A stretch of 35,199 bases of DNA from Candidatus Iainarchaeum sp. (GTDB lineage Archaea; Iainarchaeota; Iainarchaeia; Iainarchaeales; GCA-2688035). Below, one piece after another: positions 14,027 to 21,098 of this stretch. The notes under the pieces are model-generated. The model saw nothing but the letters and a program-made list of their open reading frames with translations, had not been told where the DNA came from and made no database searches. Positions within the stretch are counted from its first letter, which is position 1; every line of letters begins with the position of its first letter. A program made the position numbers and the translations under genes. The DNA is taken from the NCBI GenBank assembly GCA_020053055.1, contig JAGVNX010000077.1, positions 1 to 35,199 of the forward strand, read 5' to 3'.

Positions 14027-15307
14027 TTATTGGAGCAGCCATTTCCAGAGGGGAATATATTTTATTTTGTTTTCTTCTTTTTCTGTGTTTTTTGTTATTA
14101 TTGTTAGTTGTTTTGTTTTTTTGAATTGGTTTTTGAATTCTTTTAGCCCTTTAATTTCTCTTTCTTCAATTTCGTCTGTGTAGGAAACATTTATTGCTTC
14201 TAAAGACTGGTTTTTGTTTTTTATTACAAAATCAACTTCTCCCTTGTTCTTCCAATAATAGGGCTGTTTGCCCTGCCGTTTTAGTTGAATAAGCACGCAG
14301 TTTTCAGCCAGTTTTCCTTCATCTTGGCTGAACTTGAAGCCCACAGCATTCCTTAAGCCGTTGTCTATGCAATAAATTTTTGATGCAAGAGTTTTCTGTT
14401 CCTTAAAAGAATATGAAAAATGGTCTATTGTAAAGAATAAGAACGCTTCTTTGTAATAAGACAAATAGTCTTTAATTGTGTCATAAGACATTTGCAAGCT
14501 GTTCCTTAAATTTCTTAAAGAAACAAAGCTTGTAAAGTTTGTCATTAAATAGAGTGCAAGGTCTTTTGCCTTCTGATTATTCAGATTGTACCGATCCACT
14601 ATGTCCTTGTACAATATGTCATCAAAATATTGTTCAAGCAGCTTTATTTTGAAATTCTCTTGCTTGAACACTACTTCTGGAAAACCCCCCAGTTTTAAGT
14701 ATTCCCCCAGGTTTTTTAGAATCCCAATTCTTGTTTTTTCAAGCATTATGCCTTTTTTCAGGTTGTTTTTGTCTATGGCTATGTTTTTGAACAGCAGAAA
14801 TTCCTCAAAGCTTAACGGCAAGACTTCAAAAGTAATGTTTCTGCCTGTCAAAAGTGTTGAATATTCTTTTTTTAGAAGATAAGAGCATGAGCCCGAAATT
14901 ACAAACTTGTCGCTAGTTTTTAAGTCATATTTTTTTCTTATCCACGACTCCCAATCTTTCGCTTTGTGTATTTCATCAAGAAAAACATATGTTTTTTTGT
15001 CCAAGTTTATGTTCTCCTTGTAACTCGCATAAATGTCGTCAAGGTTGTCTTTTATTAGTTTTTTGTCCTCCAAGTTTACAAAGAGTATTTGTTTTGGCTC
15101 TATTCCTTTTTTCAGCAGGCCGTCAATTATTTGGTACATTAAAGTGCTTTTTCCGCTTCTCCTTACGCCAGTTATTATTGTAATTTCTTTTATTCCAACA
15201 GAATCTATTAGTTGATTATATTGTGGCCTATGCCTGCCCTTTAGTTCTTCAGGGACTTCTTTGCTTTCCCACCAAGGATTCCATTCAACCAGTTTAGTTA
15301 CGTCCAT
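14027..15307 (-). CDS. ATPase C: AAA_14/DUF4143-type P-loop ATPase
   Basis: A 426-residue member of the same class as ATPase A. Walker A is ITGVRRSGKS (residues 45-54), Walker B is TYVFLDEIHKAKDWESW (D111, E112), the sensor-like KFVISGSCSYLLKKEYS is followed by LLTGRNITFEVLPLSFEEF, and the C-terminal region has GEVDFVIKNKNQSLEAINVS, where the ExK of an active nuclease is again missing. The last 12 residues (IKYIPLWKWLLQ) match ATPase A, and the DNA there is 40/42 identical although upstream regions differ freely. The promoter carries two GTTAC-N8-GTAAC elements around the TATA box, suggesting tight, probably self-limiting, control. Substrate and function are unknown. Confidence 0.87.
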   Translation of the reverse strand: MDVTKLVEWNPWWESKEVPEELKGRHRPQYNQLIDSVGIKEITIITGVRRSGKSTLMYQIIDGLLKKGIEPKQILFVNLEDKKLIKDNLDDIYASYKENINLDKKTYVFLDEIHKAKDWESWIRKKYDLKTSDKFVISGSCSYLLKKEYSTLLTGRNITFEVLPLSFEEFLLFKNIAIDKNNLKKGIMLEKTRIGILKNLGEYLKLGGFPEVVFKQENFKIKLLEQYFDDILYKDIVDRYNLNNQKAKDLALYLMTNFTSFVSLRNLRNSLQMSYDTIKDYLSYYKEAFLFFTIDHFSYSFKEQKTLASKIYCIDNGLRNAVGFKFSQDEGKLAENCVLIQLKRQGKQPYYWKNKGEVDFVIKNKNQSLEAINVSYTDEIEEREIKGLKEFKNQFKKTKQLTIITKNTEKEENKIKYIPLWKWLLQ

Positions 15308-15308
15308 A

Positions 15309-15360
15309 TGTTACACTATGTTGTAACAAAACACATATAAAAGTTACGTTTTGATGTAAC
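15309..15360 (-). promoter_or_regulatory. Promoter of ATPase C with two flanking operators
   Basis: TGTTAC-N8-GTAACA (15309-15328) covers the transcription start next to the ATG, and GTTAC-N8-GTAAC (15343-15360) abuts the upstream edge of the TATA box ATATAAAA (15335-15342, centred 31 nt from the ATG). Both have the same 8-bp spacer. Another GTAACGG lies at 15416-15422. Confidence 0.6.
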
Positions 15361-15455
15361 ATCCTGTGGCGACATTTTGAATTATTGCATTAAGTGACGA
15401 AAATAAAATTTTTTTGTAACGGTTTTTTGTTTATCATAAAAATATGTCAAAATAC

Positions 15456-15485
15456 AATAAACAAAAGTTTGCAAATTTGTTTATT
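15456..15485. repeat. Inverted repeat between ATPase C and the orphan hicB
   Basis: AATAAACAAA (15456-15465) and TTTGTTTATT (15476-15485) are perfect 10-bp inverted arms around AGTTTGCAAA. The 361-bp gap 15308-15669 otherwise holds the ATPase C operators, repeat copy 4 and a candidate TATA box for hicB (TGTTTAAATCG, about 15629-15639). No gene is supported there. Confidence 0.45.
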
Positions 15486-15544
15486 TTGTTTTTTTGGTTA
15501 AAAGGCAATTGCCTGCAAAAAATCATTGCCTGGCACCCCGGTAA

Positions 15545-15615
15545 TTTCAATTTCCTTTTTTTCTTTTCTTTTTCTTTTTTTTTTAATTTTTTTGTTAGCC
15601 GTGAGGCTGGCTGGT
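15545..15615 (+). repeat. Repeat family copy 4
   Basis: T/C-rich block, TTAATTTTTTT, the core GTTAGCCGTGAGGC at 15594-15607 and TGGCTGG. The first 65 bp closely match copy 1 at 10861, and the tail GGCTGGCTGGTTT matches copy 3 at 13828. It lacks GAGAATTAG and the 33-bp module, so it may be a truncated copy. Confidence 0.72.
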
Positions 15616-15669
15616 TTTGCAGGGCGTATGTTTAAATCGGTTTCAGGGCATTTTTGTTTAGTGGTTTGT

Positions 15670-15897
15670 ATGCAGAAAGCGCGCGTGTATAATTTTGTGG
15701 TTTTGATTGAACAGGATTCTGACGGCTTGTTTGTAGCCAAGGTTCCTGATATTCAGGGTTGCCATACCCAAGGAAAGACAATTCCGCAGGTTTTGGACAG
15801 GATAAAAGAATCAATACAGGTTTGTTTGGAAGCAGAAGATATTGAATTGCCTCAAATGAAATTTATTGGCTTGCAGACTGTTGAAGTTGAAGCGTGA
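15670..15897 (+). CDS. HicB-family protein, orphan
   Basis: A 75-residue HicB-core protein: YNFVVLIEQDSDGLFVAKVP, DIQGCHTQGKTIPQVLDRIK, then ESIQVCLEAEDIELP. It resembles widespread short HicB antitoxins more than the hicB at 9126. The ATG at 15670 is the natural family start; the longer open frame to 15526 only reads through repeat copy 4. No intact hicA follows: only a 19-codon frame resembling a HicA N-terminus is left after the stop codon. It is probably an antitoxin relic, which could still act against HicA toxins encoded elsewhere. Confidence 0.82.
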   Translation: MQKARVYNFVVLIEQDSDGLFVAKVPDIQGCHTQGKTIPQVLDRIKESIQVCLEAEDIELPQMKFIGLQTVEVEA

Positions 15898-15903
15898 TTC
15901 TTT

Positions 15904-15963
15904 TTGGCGCGCCTAATTCCTATTTCAAGGCACGAATATGAAAAATTAAGGCAAAAAATATGA
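15904..15963 (+). pseudogene. Possible hicA remnant
   Basis: Six nucleotides after the hicB stop codon a TTG opens a 19-codon frame, (L/M)ARLIPISRHEYEKLRQKI, ending in TGA. The start of HicA proteins typically has this character (a short Pro-containing strand, then a helix with E and KL), and its position matches hicB-hicA order. The G-S-H catalytic region is absent, so a deletion is likely. The match is short, hence the low confidence. Confidence 0.4.
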
Positions 15964-16018
15964 TTTGTTTTTTTATTCTTTGTCAGCTTTGGGCGCTGGC
16001 TTTTTCTTTTTTTAATTA

Positions 16019-16047
16019 GTATAATTTATATTATACAAATTATAATA
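16019..16047. repeat. Nested AT-rich palindromes
   Basis: GTATAAT-TTAT-ATTATAC (16019-16036) is a perfect inverted repeat; TATAATTT/AAATTATA (16020-16044) and TATTATA/TATAATA (16029-16047) overlap it. It lies between the hicA remnant and the 3' end of the pilus operon, and is followed on the plus strand by T-tracts. Terminator or binding-site roles are both possible. Confidence 0.4.
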
Positions 16048-16094
16048 ATCTTTTTTTTAATTTTCTTTTTATTTTTTAATTTGCGCTTTGTTGT

Positions 16095-17102
16095 TTACAT
16101 GCCGAGCAGTTTGAGGCTTCCGAGGACTTGTGCTAAAACAATTCTTATTATGAAGAATAGGGCTAGTGCTATTATTCCTACTATTGGCATGTATCTTATT
16201 CCATCTTTTTCTTTGCCGGAGTTTATTACCCCCATTATTAGCGAGGAAAAGAAGCATGTTACTCCTAGTGCGAGCAGTGCGTACATTGTTGCGAATTCTT
16301 CTGTTATTGATATTTCTGGTATTCCTATTATTTTTGTTATTGAGCTTTGTTGTGTAATTTCTTTTAATTTTTCTGGGCTTAAGCCTATTTGGCTTGTTTG
16401 CACGTTTAATACTCCTACTATGTATGAGGAAATGCTGAATAGCACTGGTGCTCCGATTGCTGCTCCGAAGAATATTAGCATTATGTACATGCTTACTTCT
16501 GCTTTTGTTTCTTCTTTTAACGCGTTTTCTTCCCTTAAGTCATCGGCTAATTGTGATAATAGGTCTGCTACTTCTCCGCCGCTTCTTATTCCTTGCACTA
16601 CCAGCCACATTGTCCTTTCAAGCAATGGGCTTTTGATTCTTGTTGTTATGTCTGTTAAGGCTGTTTCTATTCTTTCTCCTGCCATTACTTTTCCGCTTGC
16701 AAGTTTTAGTTCTTCTGAAAAAATTCCGAATTCTGGCCTTGCTGATGCGAGCAATGCTCTTTCTGTTGTCAAGCCTGATTTCATGTTTGAAGAAATTAAT
16801 TGCAGTACGTCTGGCAGTATTTTGTCTACGAATTTTCCCCTGGTTTCAGCTACTGTGTTCAGCCAGTAGTATATGCCTCCTGAGAATCCGAGCAGAATCA
16901 GGGGGAATGTTGCGATTATTGGCAGTGCCAAAAATATTTGGAGGTTTGCTGCTATTGCTATGCTTAGTATTGTGCCGAATATGAAAATGAATCCTACTAC
17001 GCTTAGTTCTTGTGCTTCCCAGCCAATGTAACCCATTTCTTTTTTGAATGCCTTTACTATGAAAGGGGGGATTATTGTGCCTATTCTTTGGTAGAAACCC
17101 AT
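16095..17102 (-). CDS. GspF/FlaJ/TadC-like pilus assembly membrane protein
   Basis: A polytopic inner platform protein of the type II secretion F superfamily, about 335 residues, which anchors the motor ATPase and the growing filament. Hydrophobic segments are seen at VVGFIFIFGTILSIAIAA, ALPIIATFPLILLGFSG, YIMLIFFGAAIGAPVLFS, MYALLALGVTCFFSSLIMGV and MPIVGIIALALFFIIRIVLA. The cytoplasmic T2SSF helices include ILPDVLQLISSNMKSGLTTE and LVVQGIRSGGEVADLLSQLA. I use the ATG at 17102; a GTG at 17111 would add three residues. It is the last gene of the pilus operon, after a second T2SSF protein. Pairs of such proteins replace the single duplicated GspF of bacteria. Confidence 0.87.
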   Translation of the reverse strand: MGFYQRIGTIIPPFIVKAFKKEMGYIGWEAQELSVVGFIFIFGTILSIAIAANLQIFLALPIIATFPLILLGFSGGIYYWLNTVAETRGKFVDKILPDVLQLISSNMKSGLTTERALLASARPEFGIFSEELKLASGKVMAGERIETALTDITTRIKSPLLERTMWLVVQGIRSGGEVADLLSQLADDLREENALKEETKAEVSMYIMLIFFGAAIGAPVLFSISSYIVGVLNVQTSQIGLSPEKLKEITQQSSITKIIGIPEISITEEFATMYALLALGVTCFFSSLIMGVINSGKEKDGIRYMPIVGIIALALFFIIRIVLAQVLGSLKLLGM

Positions 17103-17118
17103 TTTTTTCACTTTTTTT

Positions 17119-17994
17119 TTAATTCATTATTGTTGGCCTTCTGGATTTTATTATGCCGATGTACATGAATTGCATTATTGTTATTCCTATTAGCATTACC
17201 CAGAATATTGTTTCGCCTATTTTTATTGCCGGAAAGCTTCCCAGTATAATCAAAAATGTTAATCCCAATGCCGGGGCTATTACTCCTATCATCATGTATG
17301 CCAGTGAAAGTATTCTTAATTGCGAGGAGTATCTGTTTATTGCTATTCTTTGGTCTCTGGCTGCTGATTTTACTGTTTCTTTTATTATGCTTGAAATGTC
17401 TCCGCCTGCTTTCATTCCGTTTACTAGTTGCCAGAGTGCTTTTCTGAAGTATTCGCTTGGATTGTTTGTTGCAAGCTTTTGGAAGACTTCGTCGTACATG
17501 CTGCCAGTGTTTATTTCGTCCACTGCTTTTGAAAATTCTTTGCTTAGTTCGCCGTAATTGCTTTTTGCTATCATTTGCAGTGCGTCAAACAGGCTGACTC
17601 CGCTTTTTATTTCAATTAACAGGGTTCTTAATGCGAATAACAAGTTTTTTTCTAATTCTCTTTGTTTTTTTCTTATCTGCATTGTCGGGTACATTGATAA
17701 TTGGATGAATGTTGCCAATGCCATTATTCCCGACATTGTGAAGCCCAATAATAAATAATTTGGCGTGAATTTTGTCAGGATTATTGTGAATAAGGCGCCA
17801 AATAATAGAAAATAAAATCCGCCTAAAAATAGCATCATTGCAAGGTATTCTTTTATCTGGAATTCCATTCCTGCTTGTTCCAATTGCAATTCCAGCCCCG
17901 GGAAAATGCCTTTGAATTTTATTGCCATTGGGATTAGGGGCCGTGAAAGTCTTCTCAGCATTGGAATAGGGAACATGTTGAAAGGCAGTGCCAT
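17119..17994 (-). CDS. GspF/FlaJ/TadB-like pilus assembly membrane protein
   Basis: A 291-residue T2SSF-superfamily membrane protein. Hydrophobic segments are MMLFLGGFYFLLFGALFTII, LLLGFTMSGIMALATFIQL, LAYMMIGVIAPALGLTFLII and FWVMLIGITIMQFMYIGII. The cytoplasmic T2SSF core has LEKNLLFALRTLLIEIKSGV, SLFDALQMIA and LWQLVNGMKAGGDISSII. It follows the secretion ATPase by 5 nt and precedes the second T2SSF protein by 16 nt, so the three are co-translated and form the motor-platform module of a type IV filament or Tad-like secretion system. Confidence 0.87.
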   Translation of the reverse strand: MALPFNMFPIPMLRRLSRPLIPMAIKFKGIFPGLELQLEQAGMEFQIKEYLAMMLFLGGFYFLLFGALFTIILTKFTPNYLLLGFTMSGIMALATFIQLSMYPTMQIRKKQRELEKNLLFALRTLLIEIKSGVSLFDALQMIAKSNYGELSKEFSKAVDEINTGSMYDEVFQKLATNNPSEYFRKALWQLVNGMKAGGDISSIIKETVKSAARDQRIAINRYSSQLRILSLAYMMIGVIAPALGLTFLIILGSFPAIKIGETIFWVMLIGITIMQFMYIGIIKSRRPTIMN

Positions 17995-17999
17995 TTTTT

Positions 18000-20900
18000 T
18001 TACAACTCCGGTTTTTTGTTTTTTTCCACTAATTTTTTTATTTCATCAATGTCTTGGTAGCATTGGGCCATTATTTTTCCAACGCTGTTTACGTTGTGTA
18101 TGTCGTATGCCACCATCCAATTCAATATGCTTGTTTTTGTTTTCAATTCTTGCTGTATTTCGTTTTGGCTTAATCCTGTGTGCAGTGACAATTCGTCATA
18201 GAATCTTATGCTTTCATTGTGCGCAACAATTTTGTCATCGCTGCTTCTCCACCTGTAAATTATGTTTGGCTTTATTTCCAGTTCTTTTCCCCTTTTTTCA
18301 GGAATAAATTCTGCTGCTTCTAAGACTCTTCTTGAGCCTAAGCGCCTGTTCCTGAACATTACTATGTTTAAATGCACTGAATCTAGCATTGAAATTGGAA
18401 TTGAAACAGGCGGGTTTACAAGCCTTGTAATTGTTTCGTCAGCAGTGTTTGCATGGATTGTCGTGTAAACACTGTGCCCCGTGTGCATTGCTTCAAACAT
18501 TACTTCTGCTTCGCTTTGCCTTCTCACTTCTCCCACTATTACTCTGTCAGGGCGCATTCTCAAAGAATTTATAAGCAAGTCAAGCATTGTTATGCCGCCT
18601 TTTCCTTCCGGGTTTGGCTCTCTTGTTGTCAAGGGAACCCAGTGCAAAAAATCCGGAAGCATTAATTCCCTTGTATTGTGGCATATTATGTTGTTTGCCA
18701 CAAAGCTTTCATTTTCCGGAACGCTTAAGTCATAAACAAAGCCTTCAAATTCTTTTTGCTCAATTTCTTCAACTTGGTCCCAGAATATGCCGTTGCTTGC
18801 GAGTTCTTTAAGTTCTGCGGGTAGTTCTTCTTCATATTTTTCAACTAGCTTTTGCAAGGTTCTTCTTCCAATGTTGCTGTTATTGTGGCCATAGCTTTTC
18901 CAGCTTTTGTAGGTTCTTGTTTTTCCAACTTCCTGCTTTATTGCTTTTTTTATTTCTTTGTAATATTTTTTTGGAATTGGAATTATGTCTGAAACATCAT
19001 GGCTGTTCTGCGTTAGCCATTTTTCGCTTGCCACTGTTTTTTTGTCAATGCAAAACCCAATTTCCACTGCAAATTGCTTCAAAAATTTTGTTCCAGAAAT
19101 TCTCGCTTCAAATGTCTTGTCTTTGCGCATTTTCCATTTTATTCTCAGTGGAATCCCAAATCTTAACAGCATTGTTTGCGTGTCCTGCAATAACTGCCTT
19201 GAAGCCGAAACTATTGCAATGTCATTTTTTCTTACCCATCCGTCTCCGGAGAAATATCCGTTTAGCAAAGCGGCTGCAATTGGTGTTTCAAGCCTGAAAG
19301 CCCAGCCTGGAATTTTTTTTGTATAAGCATTGCCTTTCAGTTCTAAAACGTTTTCCAAAAATTGCTTGAATGGCTTTGAATTAATCATTAAGGTTATTCC
19401 ATCAGAATGCATTTTTGTTTTTAACCCGAATCTTTCTGCTATTGCTTCAACAGTTGCCCTCGCTTCAGGCTCTACTATTGAAACAAGAACGCTGTTTTTG
19501 TCATAACAGCCGTCAGCAAGCCACAACCCTGCAAATCTTGCCCATGTTTCATCAATTTCTATTTGCATTGGAATTTTTGTCCCAAGCTTTGAGGAAATCC
19601 AGCCTGTTTCCGGCTTTTCATTTATTAGTTCAATCATTGCCGTGCTTGCAAAATTTTTTCTGATAGACTTGTTTATAAGTTGTTTTTGGTAATTTTTGCA
19701 TAGCAGTTCCCTGTTTTTTTCAATCAAAGGGGCTATTTCAAGGCTTTTGATGAAACACCCCTTGAATGCTTCCAGATGCTCTTTCAAATTGAAAATTATT
19801 TTTTCTCCTTGCCATTCCAAACAGCGCGGAGTTGCAAGAAAACTTTTTTTTGTTATTTTCTTGCCAAGAATTGTTTCTATTTTTCCGTTTTCGTTTAATG
19901 CAAATAATGAATGGTCCGGGGTTACTTTTATTTGCCTCCCGCTTTTGAGTGTTATTTCTAAAATGTCTTTTTTTACCCAGTGCCTGATGAAATGGCTTGG
20001 TTTTTTCCAATCTATTTTTCCAAGAGGGGGCATGCTTATTATTTCTATTTCTTCGTCATTTTCGAGTGCTGTGTCTTTTATTGAATCGTCTTCAATCAGT
20101 GCATCAATTAGTTCTCCGATTGTTGTTTTTTGAATTTTGTTGTTTTGTTTGATTATTATTTCGCTTTCTCCGGCAACACTGTCTTCAATTGAGAGCACCC
20201 TGTGGTTTGGCTGTATGAATGGCATGCAGACGTTCAAAAAGCTTGTTTTTCCAGAGGCTGTTCCTCCGCTTATGAGGATGTTTAATTCGTATTCTATGGC
20301 TTCCCATATGAGCGCCATTAGTTCTGCGCTTGCTGTTTTGGTTTTTATAAAGTCTGTTACTGTCCACGGGTCTCTTCTGAAGCGCCTGATTGTCACTGTG
20401 TTTCCTTTGCTTGAAATTGGAAAGAGCGTTGCATTTGCCCTGTCTCCTGTTATTAAGTGGGCATCGAGCAGTGGCGCGAGTATTGTTATTTGTTTTCCCA
20501 CGCGCCTTGCTATTATGTTTGCATAGTTTTCTATTTCTGCTTCTGTTTCTATTTTCACGTTTGTTTTGAGCCAACCGTATTTTTTGTGGTAAACCCACAG
20601 GGGTTCTTGGCTTTTGTTTATTACTATTTCTTCCAGGTCTCCGTCTGATAACAAGAATTCTATTCTTCCAAGGCCGAGCATTTCGTGCATTAGTATGCCA
20701 ATAAGCGCTTTTTTTGTTTCTTCTGCCTCGCTTGGAAGTTCAATGTCAAGGATTTTTTGGGCTTTTTCAACGAATTTGCCGCGGATTTTTTCCACTGCTG
20801 CCATGTCTAACTGGCCTGTTCTTGAAACTATTTCTGCCACAAGGCTTTTTTTGAGGTTTGTGAGCAGTGCGCTTGTTCCTGCGCCGTAGCTTGGAAAATT

Positions 20901-21023
20901 AAGGTGGTATAAATTTACAAATTCTTTGGGGTCGTGGATTATGTTGATTTCTACTTTTAAGCCGTCTGTTTCAATTGCATAGGATTCTATTACAAGGTAT
21001 TTTCCGTCTGTTTCTGTCGCCAT
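18000..21023 (-). CDS. Type II/IV secretion (pilus/archaellum-type) ATPase containing an intein
   Basis: The hexameric motor ATPase of the pilus operon, GspE/FlaI/TadA family. The 1007-residue precursor has a 281-residue N-extein, a 502-residue intein and a 224-residue C-extein; the spliced protein would be 505 residues, normal for the family. Walker A is SGGTASGKTS (G253-T260), the Asp box is split as LSIED | TRELM, Walker B is VIVGEVRR (E832) and the His box is TTIHANTADE (H857). All motifs look intact after splicing, but the unspliced form cannot fold correctly at the Asp box. It is the only secretion ATPase in the window, so splicing would control the whole machine. Minus-strand ATG at 21023; the next two genes are the membrane platform. 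Confidence 0.93.
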   Translation of the reverse strand: MATETDGKYLVIESYAIETDGLKVEINIIHDPKEFVNLYHLNFPSYGAGTSALLTNLKKSLVAEIVSRTGQLDMAAVEKIRGKFVEKAQKILDIELPSEAEETKKALIGILMHEMLGLGRIEFLLSDGDLEEIVINKSQEPLWVYHKKYGWLKTNVKIETEAEIENYANIIARRVGKQITILAPLLDAHLITGDRANATLFPISSKGNTVTIRRFRRDPWTVTDFIKTKTASAELMALIWEAIEYELNILISGGTASGKTSFLNVCMPFIQPNHRVLSIEDSVAGESEIIIKQNNKIQKTTIGELIDALIEDDSIKDTALENDEEIEIISMPPLGKIDWKKPSHFIRHWVKKDILEITLKSGRQIKVTPDHSLFALNENGKIETILGKKITKKSFLATPRCLEWQGEKIIFNLKEHLEAFKGCFIKSLEIAPLIEKNRELLCKNYQKQLINKSIRKNFASTAMIELINEKPETGWISSKLGTKIPMQIEIDETWARFAGLWLADGCYDKNSVLVSIVEPEARATVEAIAERFGLKTKMHSDGITLMINSKPFKQFLENVLELKGNAYTKKIPGWAFRLETPIAAALLNGYFSGDGWVRKNDIAIVSASRQLLQDTQTMLLRFGIPLRIKWKMRKDKTFEARISGTKFLKQFAVEIGFCIDKKTVASEKWLTQNSHDVSDIIPIPKKYYKEIKKAIKQEVGKTRTYKSWKSYGHNNSNIGRRTLQKLVEKYEEELPAELKELASNGIFWDQVEEIEQKEFEGFVYDLSVPENESFVANNIICHNTRELMLPDFLHWVPLTTREPNPEGKGGITMLDLLINSLRMRPDRVIVGEVRRQSEAEVMFEAMHTGHSVYTTIHANTADETITRLVNPPVSIPISMLDSVHLNIVMFRNRRLGSRRVLEAAEFIPEKRGKELEIKPNIIYRWRSSDDKIVAHNESIRFYDELSLHTGLSQNEIQQELKTKTSILNWMVAYDIHNVNSVGKIMAQCYQDIDEIKKLVEKNKKPEL
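18675..20180 (-). mobile_element. Intein with LAGLIDADG homing endonuclease in the secretion ATPase
   Basis: Residues 282-783 of the host precursor. Block A begins at Ser1 (SVAGESEIII), block B has the TxxH motif in KVTPDHSLF (T368, H371), two LAGLIDADG helices are FAGLWLADG (497-505) and LLNGYFSGDG (586-595), block F is VYDLSVPENESFVANN and block G is IICHN, followed by Thr as +1 residue. All splice residues (Ser1, the TxxH histidine, His-Asn, Thr+1) are present, as are the acidic residues of both endonuclease motifs, so it may both splice and home. Removal restores the Asp box SIEDTRELM exactly. Confidence 0.93.
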
Positions 21024-21098
21024 AAAAATCTTTTTTTTATTATTTTTTTTTAATTGGCTGTATTATTAATCGGTTTTGTGGTTATTAAGTTTGCGGAT

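Noticed and set aside
10861-15615. CRISPR array
   Set aside because: The repeats number only four, are separated by kilobase-long genes, vary in length and have no uniform spacers.
15444-15635. Plus-strand 63-codon frame before the orphan hicB
   Set aside because: It runs through an inverted repeat and repeat copy 4, is Phe-rich, and has no good promoter or family match.
18675-20180. The intein region as a separate homing endonuclease gene inserted in a broken ATPase
   Set aside because: The frame is continuous from N-extein through intein to C-extein and all splice-junction residues are intact, so it is an intein.
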